Assembly: GCA_905221605.1 (NCBI GenBank)
Contig: CAJNDS010000339.1
Span: 1 to 32,500 of the forward strand
Direction: 5' to 3'
Source of the DNA: Symbiodinium natans
Taxonomy: Eukaryota; Sar; Dinophyceae; Suessiales; Symbiodiniaceae
Length of the DNA stretch: 32,500 nucleotides
Below are positions 7,838-16,637 of this stretch, in pieces (position 1 is the stretch's first letter; each line of letters opens with the position of its first letter). The translations under genes were made by a program, and so were the position numbers. The notes under the pieces are model-generated. The model was given only the letters and a program-made list of their open reading frames with translations. It was not told the origin of the DNA and did no database searches.

Positions 7838-8029
7838 TTGCAGCTGCGTGGAGACGGCGGCATGGACGGACCTGAGCAAAGCAACGCTTGGTCTTCTAAT
7901 CACTTCCTCCTAACACTAAAACCCCTCCTAATTTTAAGAATTATTATTGCCGGATCCTGCCAGGACCCAGCCCAGTACAAAACCTGTTTGAGAATTAGTG
8001 GGGGAGGGGTTCAGGGCATTCGCGCTTGA
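7838..8029 (+). CDS. Weak open frame after a CAG site
   Basis: Begins after CGTCCTTGCAG and starts LRGDGGMDGPEQSNAWSSN. Its second half overlaps a likely inverted-repeat element (7917-8012), so only about 25 codons could be genuine exon. Confidence 0.2.
   Translation: MQLRGDGGMDGPEQSNAWSSNHFLLTLKPLLILRIIIAGSCQDPAQYKTCLRISGGGVQGIRA
7917..8012. repeat. Short inverted-repeat element, with a related copy at 8149-8215
   Basis: The left end AACCCCTCCTAATTTTAA pairs imperfectly with the right end GAGAATTAGTGGGGGAGGGGTT. A diverged relative follows at 8149-8215 (CCACCCCTAATTTTAAATA ... AACTAGGGAGGGGG). This resembles a small non-autonomous element. No transposase is present. Confidence 0.35.
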
Positions 8030-8333
8030 GTTGAGCGAGTAGGGTTTCAGGGTTTAGGGCTGAAGGCTGACAGGATTGTTAGGATTCAGGGCTCAGGGCT
8101 TAGAGGGTTTAATTAGGGTATATGCTTTGGAGTTTTATTAGGATTTAAACCCACCCCTAATTTTAAATATTTTTCGGGCCCAGGCGAATTTCAGAACTAG
8201 GGAGGGGGGGGATTTAGTATTAGGGGGAAAGGATTACTGTCCATGTCGTTATTATTTTTTAGGATTCTCGTGACTATTGCGTCATCCAGGTTTAGGGTTT
8301 CGGGTTTGGGGTTTAGGGTTTAGGGTTCAGGTT

Positions 8334-8420
8334 TTAGGGTTGAAGTTCGGCCAGCCTGGGCAGGCTGCTGAGCCGTCTCTTCTTCGCGTCGTGACGCGCG
8401 ATGTAGCCACTGGCCCCCGC
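8334..8420 (-). CDS. Exon-like fragment, unassigned
   Basis: The minus frame reads GYIARHDAKKRRLSSLPRLA and then ELQP before running into CCCTAAAA repeats. It is basic and protein-like but short. It may continue the ORF at 8566-8453 after a frame change or intron. Confidence 0.3.
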   Translation of the reverse strand, partial: AGASGYIARHDAKKRRLSSLPRLAELQP

Positions 8421-8452
8421 CAGGAAGGATGAGCACCGTGTGTCGCTAGGTC

Positions 8453-8566
8453 TTAGGTGGCTGGCTGCAGGTGCGACCGGCTGGTTGTGGGCACGGGGTC
8501 CCGGAGGTGGAAGCCCGTGTTCCAAGCCGACGCATCGTGCGTAGTCCCGTCCGGTTCAAACTCCAT
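8453..8566 (-). CDS. Small ATG-started ORF, possible first exon
   Basis: ATG at 8566, preceded by ACACCA. It begins MEFEPDGTTHDASAWNTGFH and stays open 37 codons to TAA. Composition is balanced. The ATG comes within 10 bases of the end of a telomeric array on the upstream side. Not recognised. Confidence 0.35.
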   Translation of the reverse strand: MEFEPDGTTHDASAWNTGFHLRDPVPTTSRSHLQPAT

Positions 8567-8687
8567 TGGTGTAGGGTTTAGGGTTTAGGGTTTAGGGCTT
8601 AGGGTTTAGGGTCTGGATTTTAGGGGTTGGGCTTTACGCCTTAGGGCTTAGGTTTCGGGTTTAGAGTTTTAATTATTGTAGGACACA

Positions 8688-8895
8688 GCCCACCTAGGGC
8701 TTTACAGCCCATTCCTCCTAGGGCTACACAGCCCAACTAGGGCTATACAGCCCTGCCTAGGGCTATACAGCCCATTTGTCCTAGGGCTACACAGCCCAAC
8801 TAGGACTATACAGCCCGGCCTAGGACTTTACAGCCCAGGTTCCTAGGGCTACTAGGGCTTTACAGCCCATTGTCGTAGGGCTACACAGCCCAGCC
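8688..8895. repeat. GGGCTATACAGCCC hairpin satellite, block 2
   Basis: Alternating ATAC-loop and ACAC-loop units with the same CATTTGTCCTAGGG and CAACTA spacers as block 1. Telomere-like sequence bounds both ends. Confidence 0.8.
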
Positions 8896-9360
8896 TAGGG
8901 CTTAGGCTTTAGGGTTTGGAAGTTAGGGTGAATTTGGGGTTCAGGGTTTGAGGTTAGGCTTCAGGGTTTATAATCAGTTTAGGATTCAGGTGAGGGGGGG
9001 GGGGTGTAACTGTATCATTGTGAGTTCTGGCCTTGGGGTTTTGGAATTGAGGGGTTTCTTATAAAATTTCAAAAGTCAACATTAATAATTAACACCATCC
9101 CTTCAAACCAAACTCTAATTAAGACCTATGCCCTAGGCCAAATCGATGCCTTAGCCAATTAAAACCACAAGAAAGAGGAGTAAGACCCATACCCTAAACC
9201 GAAAAAAAAAACCAACTCCTTGGACCCCTTACACCCCTTTTAAACCCTAAGCTGTCAGGCCTCTTTAAACACGACACCCTCAACCCGCGACTGTTAATCC
9301 TCAACCCCAAACCCTAAACTCTGAACCTTTAAACCCTAAACCCTAAACCTGAAATTCGAA
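8896..9360. other. Spacer, no gene seen
   Basis: Mutated TTTAGGG on the left and CCCTAAA on the right around an AT-richer middle (9050-9200). A run of 11 G is at 8994-9004. Nothing protein-like was found. Confidence 0.5.
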
Positions 9361-9832
9361 ACCCTAAGCCCTAGGCTGGGCTGTATAATTTGGGCTGTGA
9401 ATGCCTAACACGACTATTTCGGGCTGTGAAGCCGTAGGTTGGGCTGTATAACCCCAAGACAATTTCATTGTGTAGTTTAGCCCCAGACTACTCAACCCTC
9501 AACTGCCAACCCGCAAACCCAGTGGGACCCGGGCAGGCGTCCAAAGCGAAGTGAACTCAACCGACAGCTGTAGAAGCCACCTGGGCAACCCATGTCCTAA
9601 CCCATTCCCCTCAAAACCTTTTTTGCAATCTTAAAGTCTTAGGGTCCTAGGGCTATACAGCCCAGAAAGTCCTAGGGCTGTACAGCCCATGACCCTCAAA
9701 ACCCTAAGATCTTAGGGTCCTAGGTCCTAGGGCTACACAGCCCAGAAAGCCCTCAGGGTTAAGGCTATACAGCCCATTTGTCCTAGGGCTACACAGCCCA
9801 ACCTCCTAAGCCTAGGGCTACACAGCCCGGTT
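9361..9832. repeat. Hairpin satellite, block 3 (interspersed)
   Basis: Units such as GGGCTGTACAGCCC (a perfect palindrome) and GGGCTATACAGCCC are scattered among other sequence, with inverted versions (GGGCTGTATAATTTGGGCTGTGAA) near 9376-9450. It is less regular than blocks 2 and 4. Confidence 0.65.
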
Positions 9833-9951
9833 TAGGGTTTCAGGCTTTAGGGCAGTTTAGGGTTTAGGGCTTAGGGTTTAGGGTTTCAGGGTTTAGGGTT
9901 TCAAGCTTTAGGGTTTAGGGTCCCATTGTCCTCGCGCAGTGCAGTGTGCGT

Positions 9952-9970
9952 GGGGGGGGGGGGGGGGGGG
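9952..9970. repeat. Poly-G tract, 19 G
   Basis: It follows GTGTGCGT and leads into a purine-rich GGGAAGGGAGGGGGG segment. It lies just after a TAGGGTCCCATTGTCCTCGCG motif that recurs at about 12015-12037. Confidence 0.9.
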
Positions 9971-10082
9971 AAGGGAGGGGGGATGGGAGTGGGTCAAAAA
10001 TGAATGGTGGGTGGTGGCAGGGGTGTGAGAAACACACTGCGAGAGTTATTTGTTCACAGGACAGCAGGGTGGCCCCACAAAA

Positions 10083-11290
10083 GAGATAATTCAGGCTAGT
10101 TTTGTCAGGGCGGAGACCGACAAAAAAGATAACACAAACAAATCGCCAGAGTTTTCTGAGGGCGGAGACACAAAAGAGGCTTAAACAAAAAACCACGAGA
10201 GTTCTGTCAGGGCGGAGACCCACAAAAAATCCTTTAAAAACATCGCGAGAGTTTTGTCGGGGCGGAGACCCACAGAAAAGGCTCAAAAGAACAACAAAGT
10301 CGCAAGAGTTTTCAGGGTGGAGACCCGCAATATAAACCTTAAAACAAACACCTCGAGATTTTCGTCCGGGCCAAGACCCACAAAAAAGGCATAACAAAAA
10401 ATGGCAAGAGTTTTCAATTTTCAGGGCACAAAAAACTCGCGAGAGTTTTGCCAGGGCACCCGCAGAACATGCGTTAAACAAATCGCGAGAGTTTCGTCAG
10501 GGCGGAGACCCACATAGGTTTTAAAACCAATTGAGACGTTCAAAAAAGACTTGAAAAAAGCGCGAGAGTTGTCTAGTCGGAAACCTGCAACCCAGAAAAA
10601 AGGCTTTCAAAAAAAAAACCGCGAGAGTTTTGTCAGGGCAGAGACCCACAGAAGATGCTTCAAAAAACAAACCCCGAGAGTTTTGTCAGGGCGGAGACCC
10701 ACAGAGGATGCTTTAAAAAACTCGCGAGAGGTTTGTCAGGCGGAGACCCACAAAAAAGGCTTTCAAACAAAAATCGCGAGTGTTTTGTCAGGGCGGAGAC
10801 CCACAAAAAAGGCTTTCAAACAAAAATCGCGAGAGTTTGGTCAGGGCGGGGACCCACAGAAAATGCTTTAACAACAAATCGCGAGAGTTTGGCCAGGGCG
10901 GAGACCCACAGAAAATGCTTCAAGCAAAAATCGCGAGAGAAGATGTTTAAAAGAATTCGCGAGAGTTTTGTCAGGGTGGAAACTCACAAACGGCTTTCAA
11001 ACAAAAATCGCGAGTGTTTTGTCAGGATGGGGACCCACAAAAAAGGCGTTCAAACAAAAACCGCGAGAGTTTGGTCAGGGCGGGGACCCACAGAAAATGC
11101 TTTAAACAACAAATCACGAGAGTTTGGTCAGGGCGGAAACCCACAGAAATAGCTTTAAACAAAATTCGTGAGAGAAGATGCTTTTAAAAAATCGCGAGAG
11201 TTTGGTCAGGGCGGAGACCCACAGAAGATGCTTGTAAAAAATCGCGAGAGTTTTGTCAGGGCGGATACCCAAAAAAAGGCTTTAAAAAAC
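10083..11290 (+). repeat. Minisatellite of ~50-54-bp units, about 20 copies
   Basis: The conserved core is TCGCGAGAGTTTTGTCAGGG followed by CGGAGACCCACA and an A-rich variable spacer (AAAAAAGGCTTTCAAACAAA). The core is well kept while the A-rich spacer varies in length, and truncated units occur near 10440 and 10940. The core includes the palindrome TCGCGA. Open frames reading SFVRAETHKKG come from the repeat and are probably not genes. Confidence 0.85.
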
Positions 11291-11293
11291 ATC

Positions 11294-11960
11294 CTGAGCC
11301 CGGCCTAGGGCTATACAGCCCATTTGTCCTAGGGCTACACAGCCCAACTAGGGCTATACAGCCCGGCCTAGGGCTATACAGCCCTTTGTCCTAGGGCTCC
11401 ACAGCCCAATTTGGGCTATACAGCCCGGCCTAGGGCTATACAGCCCATTTGTCCTAGGGCTACACAGCCCAATTTGGACTATACAGCCCTGCCTAGGGCT
11501 ATACAGCCCATTTGTCCTAGGCTACACAGCCCAATTGGGGCTATACAGCCCCGCCTAGGGCTATACAGCCCATTTGTCCTAGGGCTACACAGCCCAATTT
11601 GGGCTATACAGCCCTGCCTAGGGCTATACAGCCCATTTGTCCTAGGGCGACACAGCCCAATCAGGGCTCTACAGCCCGGCCTAGGGCTATACAGCCCGGC
11701 CTAGGGCTATACAGCCCATTTATCCTAGGGCTACACAGCCCGGCCTAGGGCTATACAGCCCGGCCTAGGGCTATACAGCCCATTTGAGGGTTTAGGGTTT
11801 AGGGTTTAGGGTTTAGGGTTTAGGGTTTAGGGTTTAGGGATGGGTTTAGGGTCTAGGGCTACACAGCACAACTAAGGCTTTACAGCCCGGCCTAGGGCTA
11901 TACAGCCCAATGTCCTAGGACTACACAGCCCAATTAGGGCTACGCAGCCCGGTTTAGGGT
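11294..11960. repeat. Hairpin satellite, block 4 (largest)
   Basis: Regular alternation of CCTAGGGCTATACAGCCC, CATTTGTCCTAGGGCTACAC and CAGCCCAATTTGGGCTATAC, giving a higher-order period of about 62 bp. It abuts the 52-bp minisatellite directly at 11290 and is interrupted by a telomeric run at 11786-11840. Confidence 0.85.
11786..11840 (+). repeat. TTTAGGG array
   Basis: About seven perfect TTTAGGG units inside satellite block 4. The satellite resumes on the other side. Confidence 0.9.
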
Positions 11961-12159
11961 TTCAGGGTTTAGGGCAGTGTAGGGTTTAGGGCTTAGGGTT
12001 TCAGGGTTTAGGGTTTAGGGTCCTATTGTCCTCGCGGCTGGGTTTTTCAGTAACCTAGGAGAAAAAAAGGTCACCCTTTTTGGCTTATAGGGGTTTGTAT
12101 TGGATAAGAACCCAATAGAAAGTGAATAAGGGCACTACTGGGCATCCAAAACAGTGTGT

Positions 12160-12232
12160 GTTGGGGGGTGGGGGGAGAGGGGGAGAGGGGGAGAGGGGAG
12201 GAGGGGGGGAGGGGGAAGGGGAAGGGTCGGGC
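12160..12232 (+). repeat. Homopurine GA-rich tract
   Basis: About 70 bases of almost pure G/A on the plus strand (GGGGGAGAGGGGGAGAGGGG units). Such tracts can form triplex or G-quadruplex DNA. The open frame across it is Gly/Glu/Arg low complexity and is not taken as coding. Confidence 0.8.
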
Positions 12233-12359
12233 AGGGGTAAGGACCTAAGTAAGGGAACCCTTCACAGACCCTCTGGGGCCCCCGGCATGGTGGCTGGCTG
12301 TGGTCGACAGCGCCAGGCACATACGCCGGGCATTTTAGGGTCGTTCAGGGTTTAGGGTT

Positions 12360-12569
12360 CAGGGTTTTGGGTTTGGGGATTGGAGTCTGGGAATTTCTCT
12401 TTCTGAAAACAAAAAAGGCTTTTGTTCTTGGTTCGAAACGATTTTGATAGTTGGCACCACTTGGAGCAAAATGTTTTTCGGTTGGCAGTTCTGCTTTTTT
12501 TCATTGTTGGCACTACTTGAAGCAACACATCTAAATTTAGAATTTGCACACACACACACACACACACAC
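12360..12569. repeat. Short duplicated segment and CA microsatellite
   Basis: GTTGGCACCACTTGGAGCAA and GTTGGCACTACTTGAAGCAA lie about 55 bp apart, followed by an (AC) run at 12547-12569. Open minus frames here are Cys/Val repeats from the microsatellite. No gene call. Confidence 0.6.
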
Positions 12570-12901
12570 GCTGTGTAATTTAAATGTATTCGTCCAAACA
12601 TATTCAATCTATGCCATACTCTGTGGCACAGCCACAGACCCTGCAAAGGTCACCTTTGCCTAGGGTCACCTTTGGTAGTCTCCGATCTTAAGCAAACAGT
12701 AGGGCTTGAGACGGCCTGAACCCCCCTACATCCAATGTGTCCTGCGGGTCCACGCACCGCTGTCGGGGCACCTGCCAGGAGAATGTGCAACTCTGTATTT
12801 GCCCTACTTCTGAGAGGAACTCCCCAAACCCTAAACCCTAAACCCTAAACCCTGAACCCTAAACCCTACAAGCTGACGTGGGGGGGGCAAACTTTGCACC
12901 A

Positions 12902-12997
12902 CAGGCCGAGTCTACGCCGCAGGAGGTGTTGTGCAAAGCAGCAAGCTCCTGCAACAACCGTCAGGCCCACATCTGCCCACCGACTCCGATGGTTTAG
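12902..12997 (+). CDS. Exon-like island fragment
   Basis: Starts near an acceptor-like TTTGCACCACAG and reads AESTPQEVLCKAASSCNNRQ before AHICPPTPM and a TAG in the next TTTAGGG array. 31 codons, Cys-containing. Not recognised. Confidence 0.3.
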   Translation, partial: QAESTPQEVLCKAASSCNNRQAHICPPTPMV

Positions 12998-13047
12998 GGT
13001 TTAGGGTTTAGGGTTTAGGGTTTAGGGTTTAGGGTTTAGGGTTTAGG
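12990..13047 (+). repeat. TTTAGGG array, ~8 units
   Basis: Perfect units with no variants, separating two unique islands. Confidence 0.9.
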
Positions 13048-13190
13048 GCCGCTTGTCCACTGCGACCCCGCTACCACACGTCACTTTTGGATGCACAGGA
13101 ATGAAACCTACCCAGAGACTCCAAGAAGAATGAAAGACACATGAGCAGCTCCTGGCCCGCTCCTAAATCTGAGGGCGGCGCAATTGAGCC

Positions 13191-13646
13191 ATGGTTTTCT
13201 TCGATGATGTTTCTGATGGAAATCTATTTCCTTCTGCACAGTACGTTTGTAGTCTTCGGCACGTGTCCCATGAAGTTCTCGAAGGACAGTCGATGATTGA
13301 AACCGAACAAGCACATGGTGTAGGACCACGTAGAAGAAATGACAGAACTGCACATGAAAACAATGAAAGCTGTAGACAACGCAGGTGTGCAGGGTTCATC
13401 GCTTTGCTGCTGTTGAACGGAGAACGACGTTGTCATGTCGAAGATGGTGTTTCACAAGTAAGGCTACAAGAAGCGGAAGCCTACTACTGCAGAATGGACC
13501 CCATCCTTCCGCGGAGCTTCCGCGGATTTCCCGCGCCCGCCTCCCATCCAAACACCAGTGCGACGAGGTTTGCGGGGCTTCTGGGTAGGTGGTTGTTACT
13601 TGGTTCATGGTACTTTTGGAGCGCAGCCCAAGGCCCTAAACCCTAA
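13191..13646 (+). CDS. 151-codon ORF in the largest unique island, unassigned
   Basis: The ATG lies in a good eukaryotic context (GCCATGG). It starts MVFFDDVSDGNLFPSAQYVC and stays open to a stop inside CCCTAAACC repeat at 13646. The middle is charged and polar (ETEQAHGV, HENNESCRQRR), then hydrophobic (FIALLLL). A donor-like CGCAG|GTGTGC lies at about 13385, so only the first ~65 codons may be exon. The 3' part overlaps repeated GCTTCCGCGG motifs. Several other frames are also open here, which lowers confidence. No family recognised. Confidence 0.35.
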   Translation: MVFFDDVSDGNLFPSAQYVCSLRHVSHEVLEGQSMIETEQAHGVGPRRRNDRTAHENNESCRQRRCAGFIALLLLNGERRCHVEDGVSQVRLQEAEAYYCRMDPILPRSFRGFPAPASHPNTSATRFAGLLGRWLLLGSWYFWSAAQGPKP

Positions 13647-13785
13647 ACCGGCCAGGTGCCAGGGACCGATGCTCAGCGGCTGTTTGGGGCTGAAAGGTTC
13701 ATGAGTTACATTCTTAAGACGGAGCTTCCGCGAGCTTCCGCGGGAAGTTGCTTCCGCGAAACCTTCCGCCTGCTTCCGCGGACAC
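13505..13785. repeat. Cluster of GCTTCCGCG motifs
   Basis: CTTCCGCG(G) or CTTCCGC occurs about seven times (two near 13507-13528, about five at 13723-13783), sometimes as back-to-back GAGCTTCCGCGAGCTTCCGC. Between them lies a short CCCTAAACCC. The motif contains palindromic CCGCGG. It may be a binding-site cluster or a tiny satellite. Confidence 0.6.
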
Positions 13786-13874
13786 AGCGCGGAGCTCATT
13801 CTGAGCACAAACCCCAAACAGACTTCCGTACTAAAGCAACTCTCAAGAAGCGCCTATTGGAACCCTGGCCTTGA

Positions 13875-14160
13875 CAAACCCTAAACCTTCCTAAAACCCT
13901 TGAAGCCCCAAAGGCCCCCCAAACGCCCCCTAAACAATCCTATGCCCCCAAAAAAACCCCGAAAAGCCCCCATCCCAATCAGGCCCAATCTTGCTTTTTC
14001 CTTTTTGGCCGACCTTTTGGCACCTGGCTAAATTACCTTAGTAAGACACCCACCAAGCCTAAAACGGCGAAAGATCTGAAACCCGAAGCCCTGGGTTCAA
14101 GAACCACAAGAGTGTAGGGCTTATCGGGCTTGGGGTTTAAGGTTTAAGGGCTTTATACTT
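13875..14160. other. C-rich spacer, no gene seen
   Basis: C-runs interleaved with CCCTAAA-like words (CCCCAAAGGCCCCCCAAACG), then a short unique piece and TTAGGG-like words. No protein-like frame. Confidence 0.4.
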
Positions 14161-14163
14161 GGA

Positions 14164-14219
14164 GGTTCATGGGCACTTACAAGTATGGTTATAAAAAGTA
14201 CGATCAGCACCCATGAACC
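14164..14219. repeat. Inverted repeat with GGTTCATGGG arms
   Basis: GGTTCATGGG (14164-14173) pairs with CCCATGAACC (14210-14219) across about 36 bases. The larger phrase TACTTGGAGGTTCATGGG recurs at 24592 (plus) and near 32213-32235 (minus), so this is a dispersed element with at least three copies. Confidence 0.65.
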
Positions 14220-14294
14220 CTCAAACCCTAAACCCTAATCCCTAAACCCTAAACCCTAAACCCTAAACCTCCAAAGTGGGGTTTTGGGGTTTCG

Positions 14295-14387
14295 GGGACC
14301 TCCGAAGCCCACCGCCTCGTGGAGAGCGCGCTCGACGCGGCCGGCGGGGGCTCGCAAGGATCCAGACCAGGCGTTGCTGTGCCTTGA
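14295..14387 (+). CDS. Exon-like island fragment
   Basis: The frame reads TSEAHRLVESALDAAGGGSQ then GSRPGVAVP and TGA. The helix-like AHRLVESALDAA and higher GC than the flanking repeats suggest former or present coding. 30 codons between CCCTAAA and TTTAGGG arrays. Confidence 0.35.
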   Translation, partial: GTSEAHRLVESALDAAGGGSQGSRPGVAVP

Positions 14388-14401
14388 TTGGGAAGGGCTG
14401 C

Positions 14402-14545
14402 TTTAGGTTTAGGGTTTAGGGTTTAGGGTTTAGGGTTTAGGGTTTAGGGTTTAGGGTTTAGGGTTTAGGGTTTAGGGTTTAGGGTTTAGGGTTTAGGGTT
14501 TAGGGTTTAGGGTTTAGGGTTTCGGGTTTAGGGGTTTAGGGTTTC
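14402..14545 (+). repeat. TTTAGGG array, ~17 units
   Basis: Almost perfect for 17 units, then a few variants (TTCGGG, TTTCAGGG). It forms an inverted pair with the CCCTAAA array at 14691. Confidence 0.95.
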
Positions 14546-14690
14546 AGGGTTAAGGGTTTAGGGTTTACACCTCAAGCCCAAACCATGCGGTCTAGTTCTT
14601 TCTGTTGGGGTTGGGGGGGAGGGTGTTCCACATGCGGGTTCCTCCAAGGCAAGGTTTCCTCATCGCCAAAAAACAAACAAGCAAGGGGAA

Positions 14691-14772
14691 CCCTAAACCC
14701 TAAACCCTAAACCCTAAACCCTAAACCCTAAACCCTAAACCCTAAACCCTAAACCCGAAACCCTAAACCCCC
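14691..14772 (-). repeat. CCCTAAA array, ~10 units
   Basis: Opposite orientation to the array at 14402, with about 145 bp of unique DNA between them. Confidence 0.95.
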
Positions 14773-14790
14773 AGGATGCCCTAAACCCTA

Positions 14791-14904
14791 AGGTCACTTC
14801 GCTCAGTGGACATAGCGGAGGCACCAGAAAGGCAGCTGCCGTCCACGCGCCCCAGGCAGGGAACGGAGCTCGGCGGGCGTCAGAGCCTAACTTGGCGTTT
14901 GTGA
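14791..14904 (+). CDS. Exon-like island fragment
   Basis: Reads SLRSVDIAEAPERQLPSTRP then RQGTELGGRQSLTWRL and TGA, 37 codons filling the space between two telomeric arrays. A second plus frame is also open. Not recognised. Confidence 0.3.
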   Translation, partial: RSLRSVDIAEAPERQLPSTRPRQGTELGGRQSLTWRL

Positions 14905-14990
14905 TAGGGTTTAGGGTTTAGGGTTTGGGGTTTAGGGTTTAGGGTTTAGGGTTTAGGGTTTAGGGTTTAGGGTTTGGGGTTTGGGGCTGA
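14905..14990 (+). repeat. TTTAGGG array, ~11 units
   Basis: Mostly perfect with TTTGGGG variants at both ends. Confidence 0.9.
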
Positions 14991-15098
14991 GGGCTTAGGT
15001 TTACAGCAACTAAAATGTGCATTCACTCTTGGGGGGGGTATAGGGTTTAAGGTTCACCTAGAGGGAGGATGAGTCTCAACTCCTGGGTAGACTTATAT

Positions 15099-15125
15099 AC
15101 CCCTTGTAAGGTACTTGCAAGGGGT
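15099..15125. repeat. Tight hairpin
   Basis: ACCCCTTGTAAG and CTTGCAAGGGGT pair at 11 of 12 positions across a 3-base loop (GTA). It sits just downstream (minus strand) of the coding-like block ending at 15131 and could act in its RNA end, or be an element relic. Confidence 0.6.
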
Positions 15126-15130
15126 AAGGT

Positions 15131-15547
15131 TTAAGGCTTCAGAGCTTGGTTGAGTTGCATGCGTGCGGGGTTTACAAAACATGCCACGGAGGACGCAAAA
15201 GACTCCGCAAGTGCCACGCTGTCTTGCAGTCTTGCACCGAGTGTCTCTAGCCCCTCTTTGCACATAACTAGCAAAGCGGCCTTCTGTGGATCTACTTACT
15301 ACACTTCATGAATACCACTGGCTCTGGCAAGCAACACAGCCTCAAGGTGCCTTCCTAGATTCTCAGAAAGACAGCTTACAATAGCCTGCGGCGACGCCAA
15401 CCGCTGCAACCAACGAACCATCGACCACCTACCCTCCCGCGGAAGGGCCACACTTGCGCTGCCAGAGACCGCGACAAATTGCAACTCAACGATGACTTGG
15501 GCTATGACTCTGAGCATGACTATAGTTCTTACTTCTCCAATAACCAA
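15131..15547 (-). CDS. Two in-frame coding blocks split by a 21-nt GT-AG segment
   Basis: From 15547 the minus frame stays open for 81 codons (ends LGRHLEAVLLARASGIHE). It meets TAG TAA, then resumes in the same frame as KAALLVMCKEGLETLGARLQ and DSVALAESFASSVACFVNP to TAA at 15131. The interruption, 15304-15284, begins GT and ends CAG and is exactly 21 nt. Either it is a minute intron or the locus is a pseudogene with two adjacent stops. Both sides have helix-like, protein-grade composition. No ATG is seen at the 5' end, so an upstream exon is expected. Family not recognised. Confidence 0.45.
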
Positions 15548-16200
15548 GGGGAAAAAAGGTTAAACTTTAATATTCCTACTAAATAAGGAAGCCCAGAAAG
15601 TTTAAAGTTCAACTAAAGGCGAAGTTAAGTAGTTCTATGAGTACGACTATTGACTATGCCGACGATGCCTTTGACCGATGCTTTGGTCTTGTCTCGGCTC
15701 GAAGTACGGCAACCTGATGCCTTCTCCAGTCAGACATTAGGTGATGATGGTCAATTCCCTGAGCAGTGCACCGAACATCGATCAACCCAACGTGGCTGGC
15801 CAGAACCAGAAATTACAACACTCAACCCTAAACCCAAAAGCCTGAGCCTTGAACCCTGAACCGTATGAACCCTAAACCTGCAAATCCATCCATGGAGTGA
15901 TCGCCGAGTGTAGCCAGGCTGCCTCCTTTCCGACAGCGGGCTGCAAGCACCTTTGGAGCAGATTTCTGGACTTCCCCCCCCCCCCACCCCACCCCAACCC
16001 CAACGCAAAATCCACATGAGTGGGAGAATCTCTTGCAAAACCCTGGCCACTACCCCTCCCAAGGCCAAGGATTCTATAGGATACCCGTGTTCCAGCCCTC
16101 CTCGCGCCCGGCGGGTGGTGGTTTAGGCCCCCGGGTGGGTGGTGGTTGAGGTCAGGGCTTAAGTCAGAGTTTTCTCGGCGTCTTTGCGGTTGAGGGTTTA
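15548..16200. other. Unique spacer, no secure gene
   Basis: Contains several short open frames on both strands, none convincing. A plus frame at 15650 reads TDALVLSRLEVRQPDAFSSQ but overlaps CCCTAAA-like words at its end. C-run at 15975-15985. GGTGGTGG words near 16111-16145 are a short direct repeat (CGGGTGGTGGTTTAGG and CGGGTGGGTGGTGGTTGAGG). Confidence 0.35.
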
Positions 16201-16231
16201 GGGCTTGTGTTCGGAGTGGGGTGGGGGGTGT

Positions 16232-16233
<2 letters not shown>

Positions 16234-16316
<83 letters not shown>
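16234..16316. repeat. Poly-G tract, 83 G
   Basis: An uninterrupted run, by far the longest of about ten G/C homopolymers in the window. A run this long is hard to replicate and sequence; its true length, or its existence, may be an assembly effect. Poly-Gly and poly-Pro open frames across it are artefacts. Confidence 0.9.
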
Positions 16317-16317
<1 letters not shown>

Positions 16318-16534
16318 GCAGGGCTACATTGTTAGATGCACTTATAAAAACTACATGCAACTCGAAAAGGGAAGCTACCTTCATGATGCATGTGCTCTCG
16401 CGTGTGTCTCCCTCCTTCTGGGGATCTTTGTGGCGGTCTTCAGCCGACGCCTAGGGTTGATCCAGGGTCGGACCCATGGGCCCTTAGTGTGGTATTTGGT
16501 TTCGGGTTTAGGGTTTAGGGTTTAGGGTTGCGCT

Positions 16535-16637
16535 TATGGGGATCCGAAGTATGGGCCCTGACTATATATGGAGTGTAGATAAGGGTTTCTATGACAAGGG
16601 GCCCAAATTTAAGGGCCCAGAACTTGGGATCCCCTAG
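16535..16637. mobile_element. 103-bp inverted-repeat (MITE-like) element
   Basis: Left arm 16535-16559 (GGGGATCCGAAGT..GGGCCCT) and right arm 16611-16637 (AGGGCCC..ACTTGGGATCCCC) are imperfect reverse complements over about 25 bp. The interior is AT-rich. It encodes nothing. It lies right after a TTTAGGG run. Confidence 0.55.

Noticed and set aside
9499-9593. Possible minus-strand exon near 9.5 kb
   Set aside because: A protein-like frame exists, but its ATG is out of phase with it and no splice-like borders were seen.
10551-11152. Plus-strand ORFs reading SFVRAETHKKG repeats
   Set aside because: They arise from the ~52-bp minisatellite; the phase changes with unit length and no start or splice context is kept.
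10083-11290. CRISPR-like array
   Set aside because: Units are directly tandem with related A-rich spacers, not unique spacers. The genome looks eukaryotic and no cas genes are present.
12650-12815. Island with Cys-rich plus frame and competing minus frame
   Set aside because: Three or more frames are open, none with boundary signals; not enough to call.
16205-16525. Poly-Gly and poly-Pro ORFs
   Set aside because: Translations of the 83-G run and its flanks.
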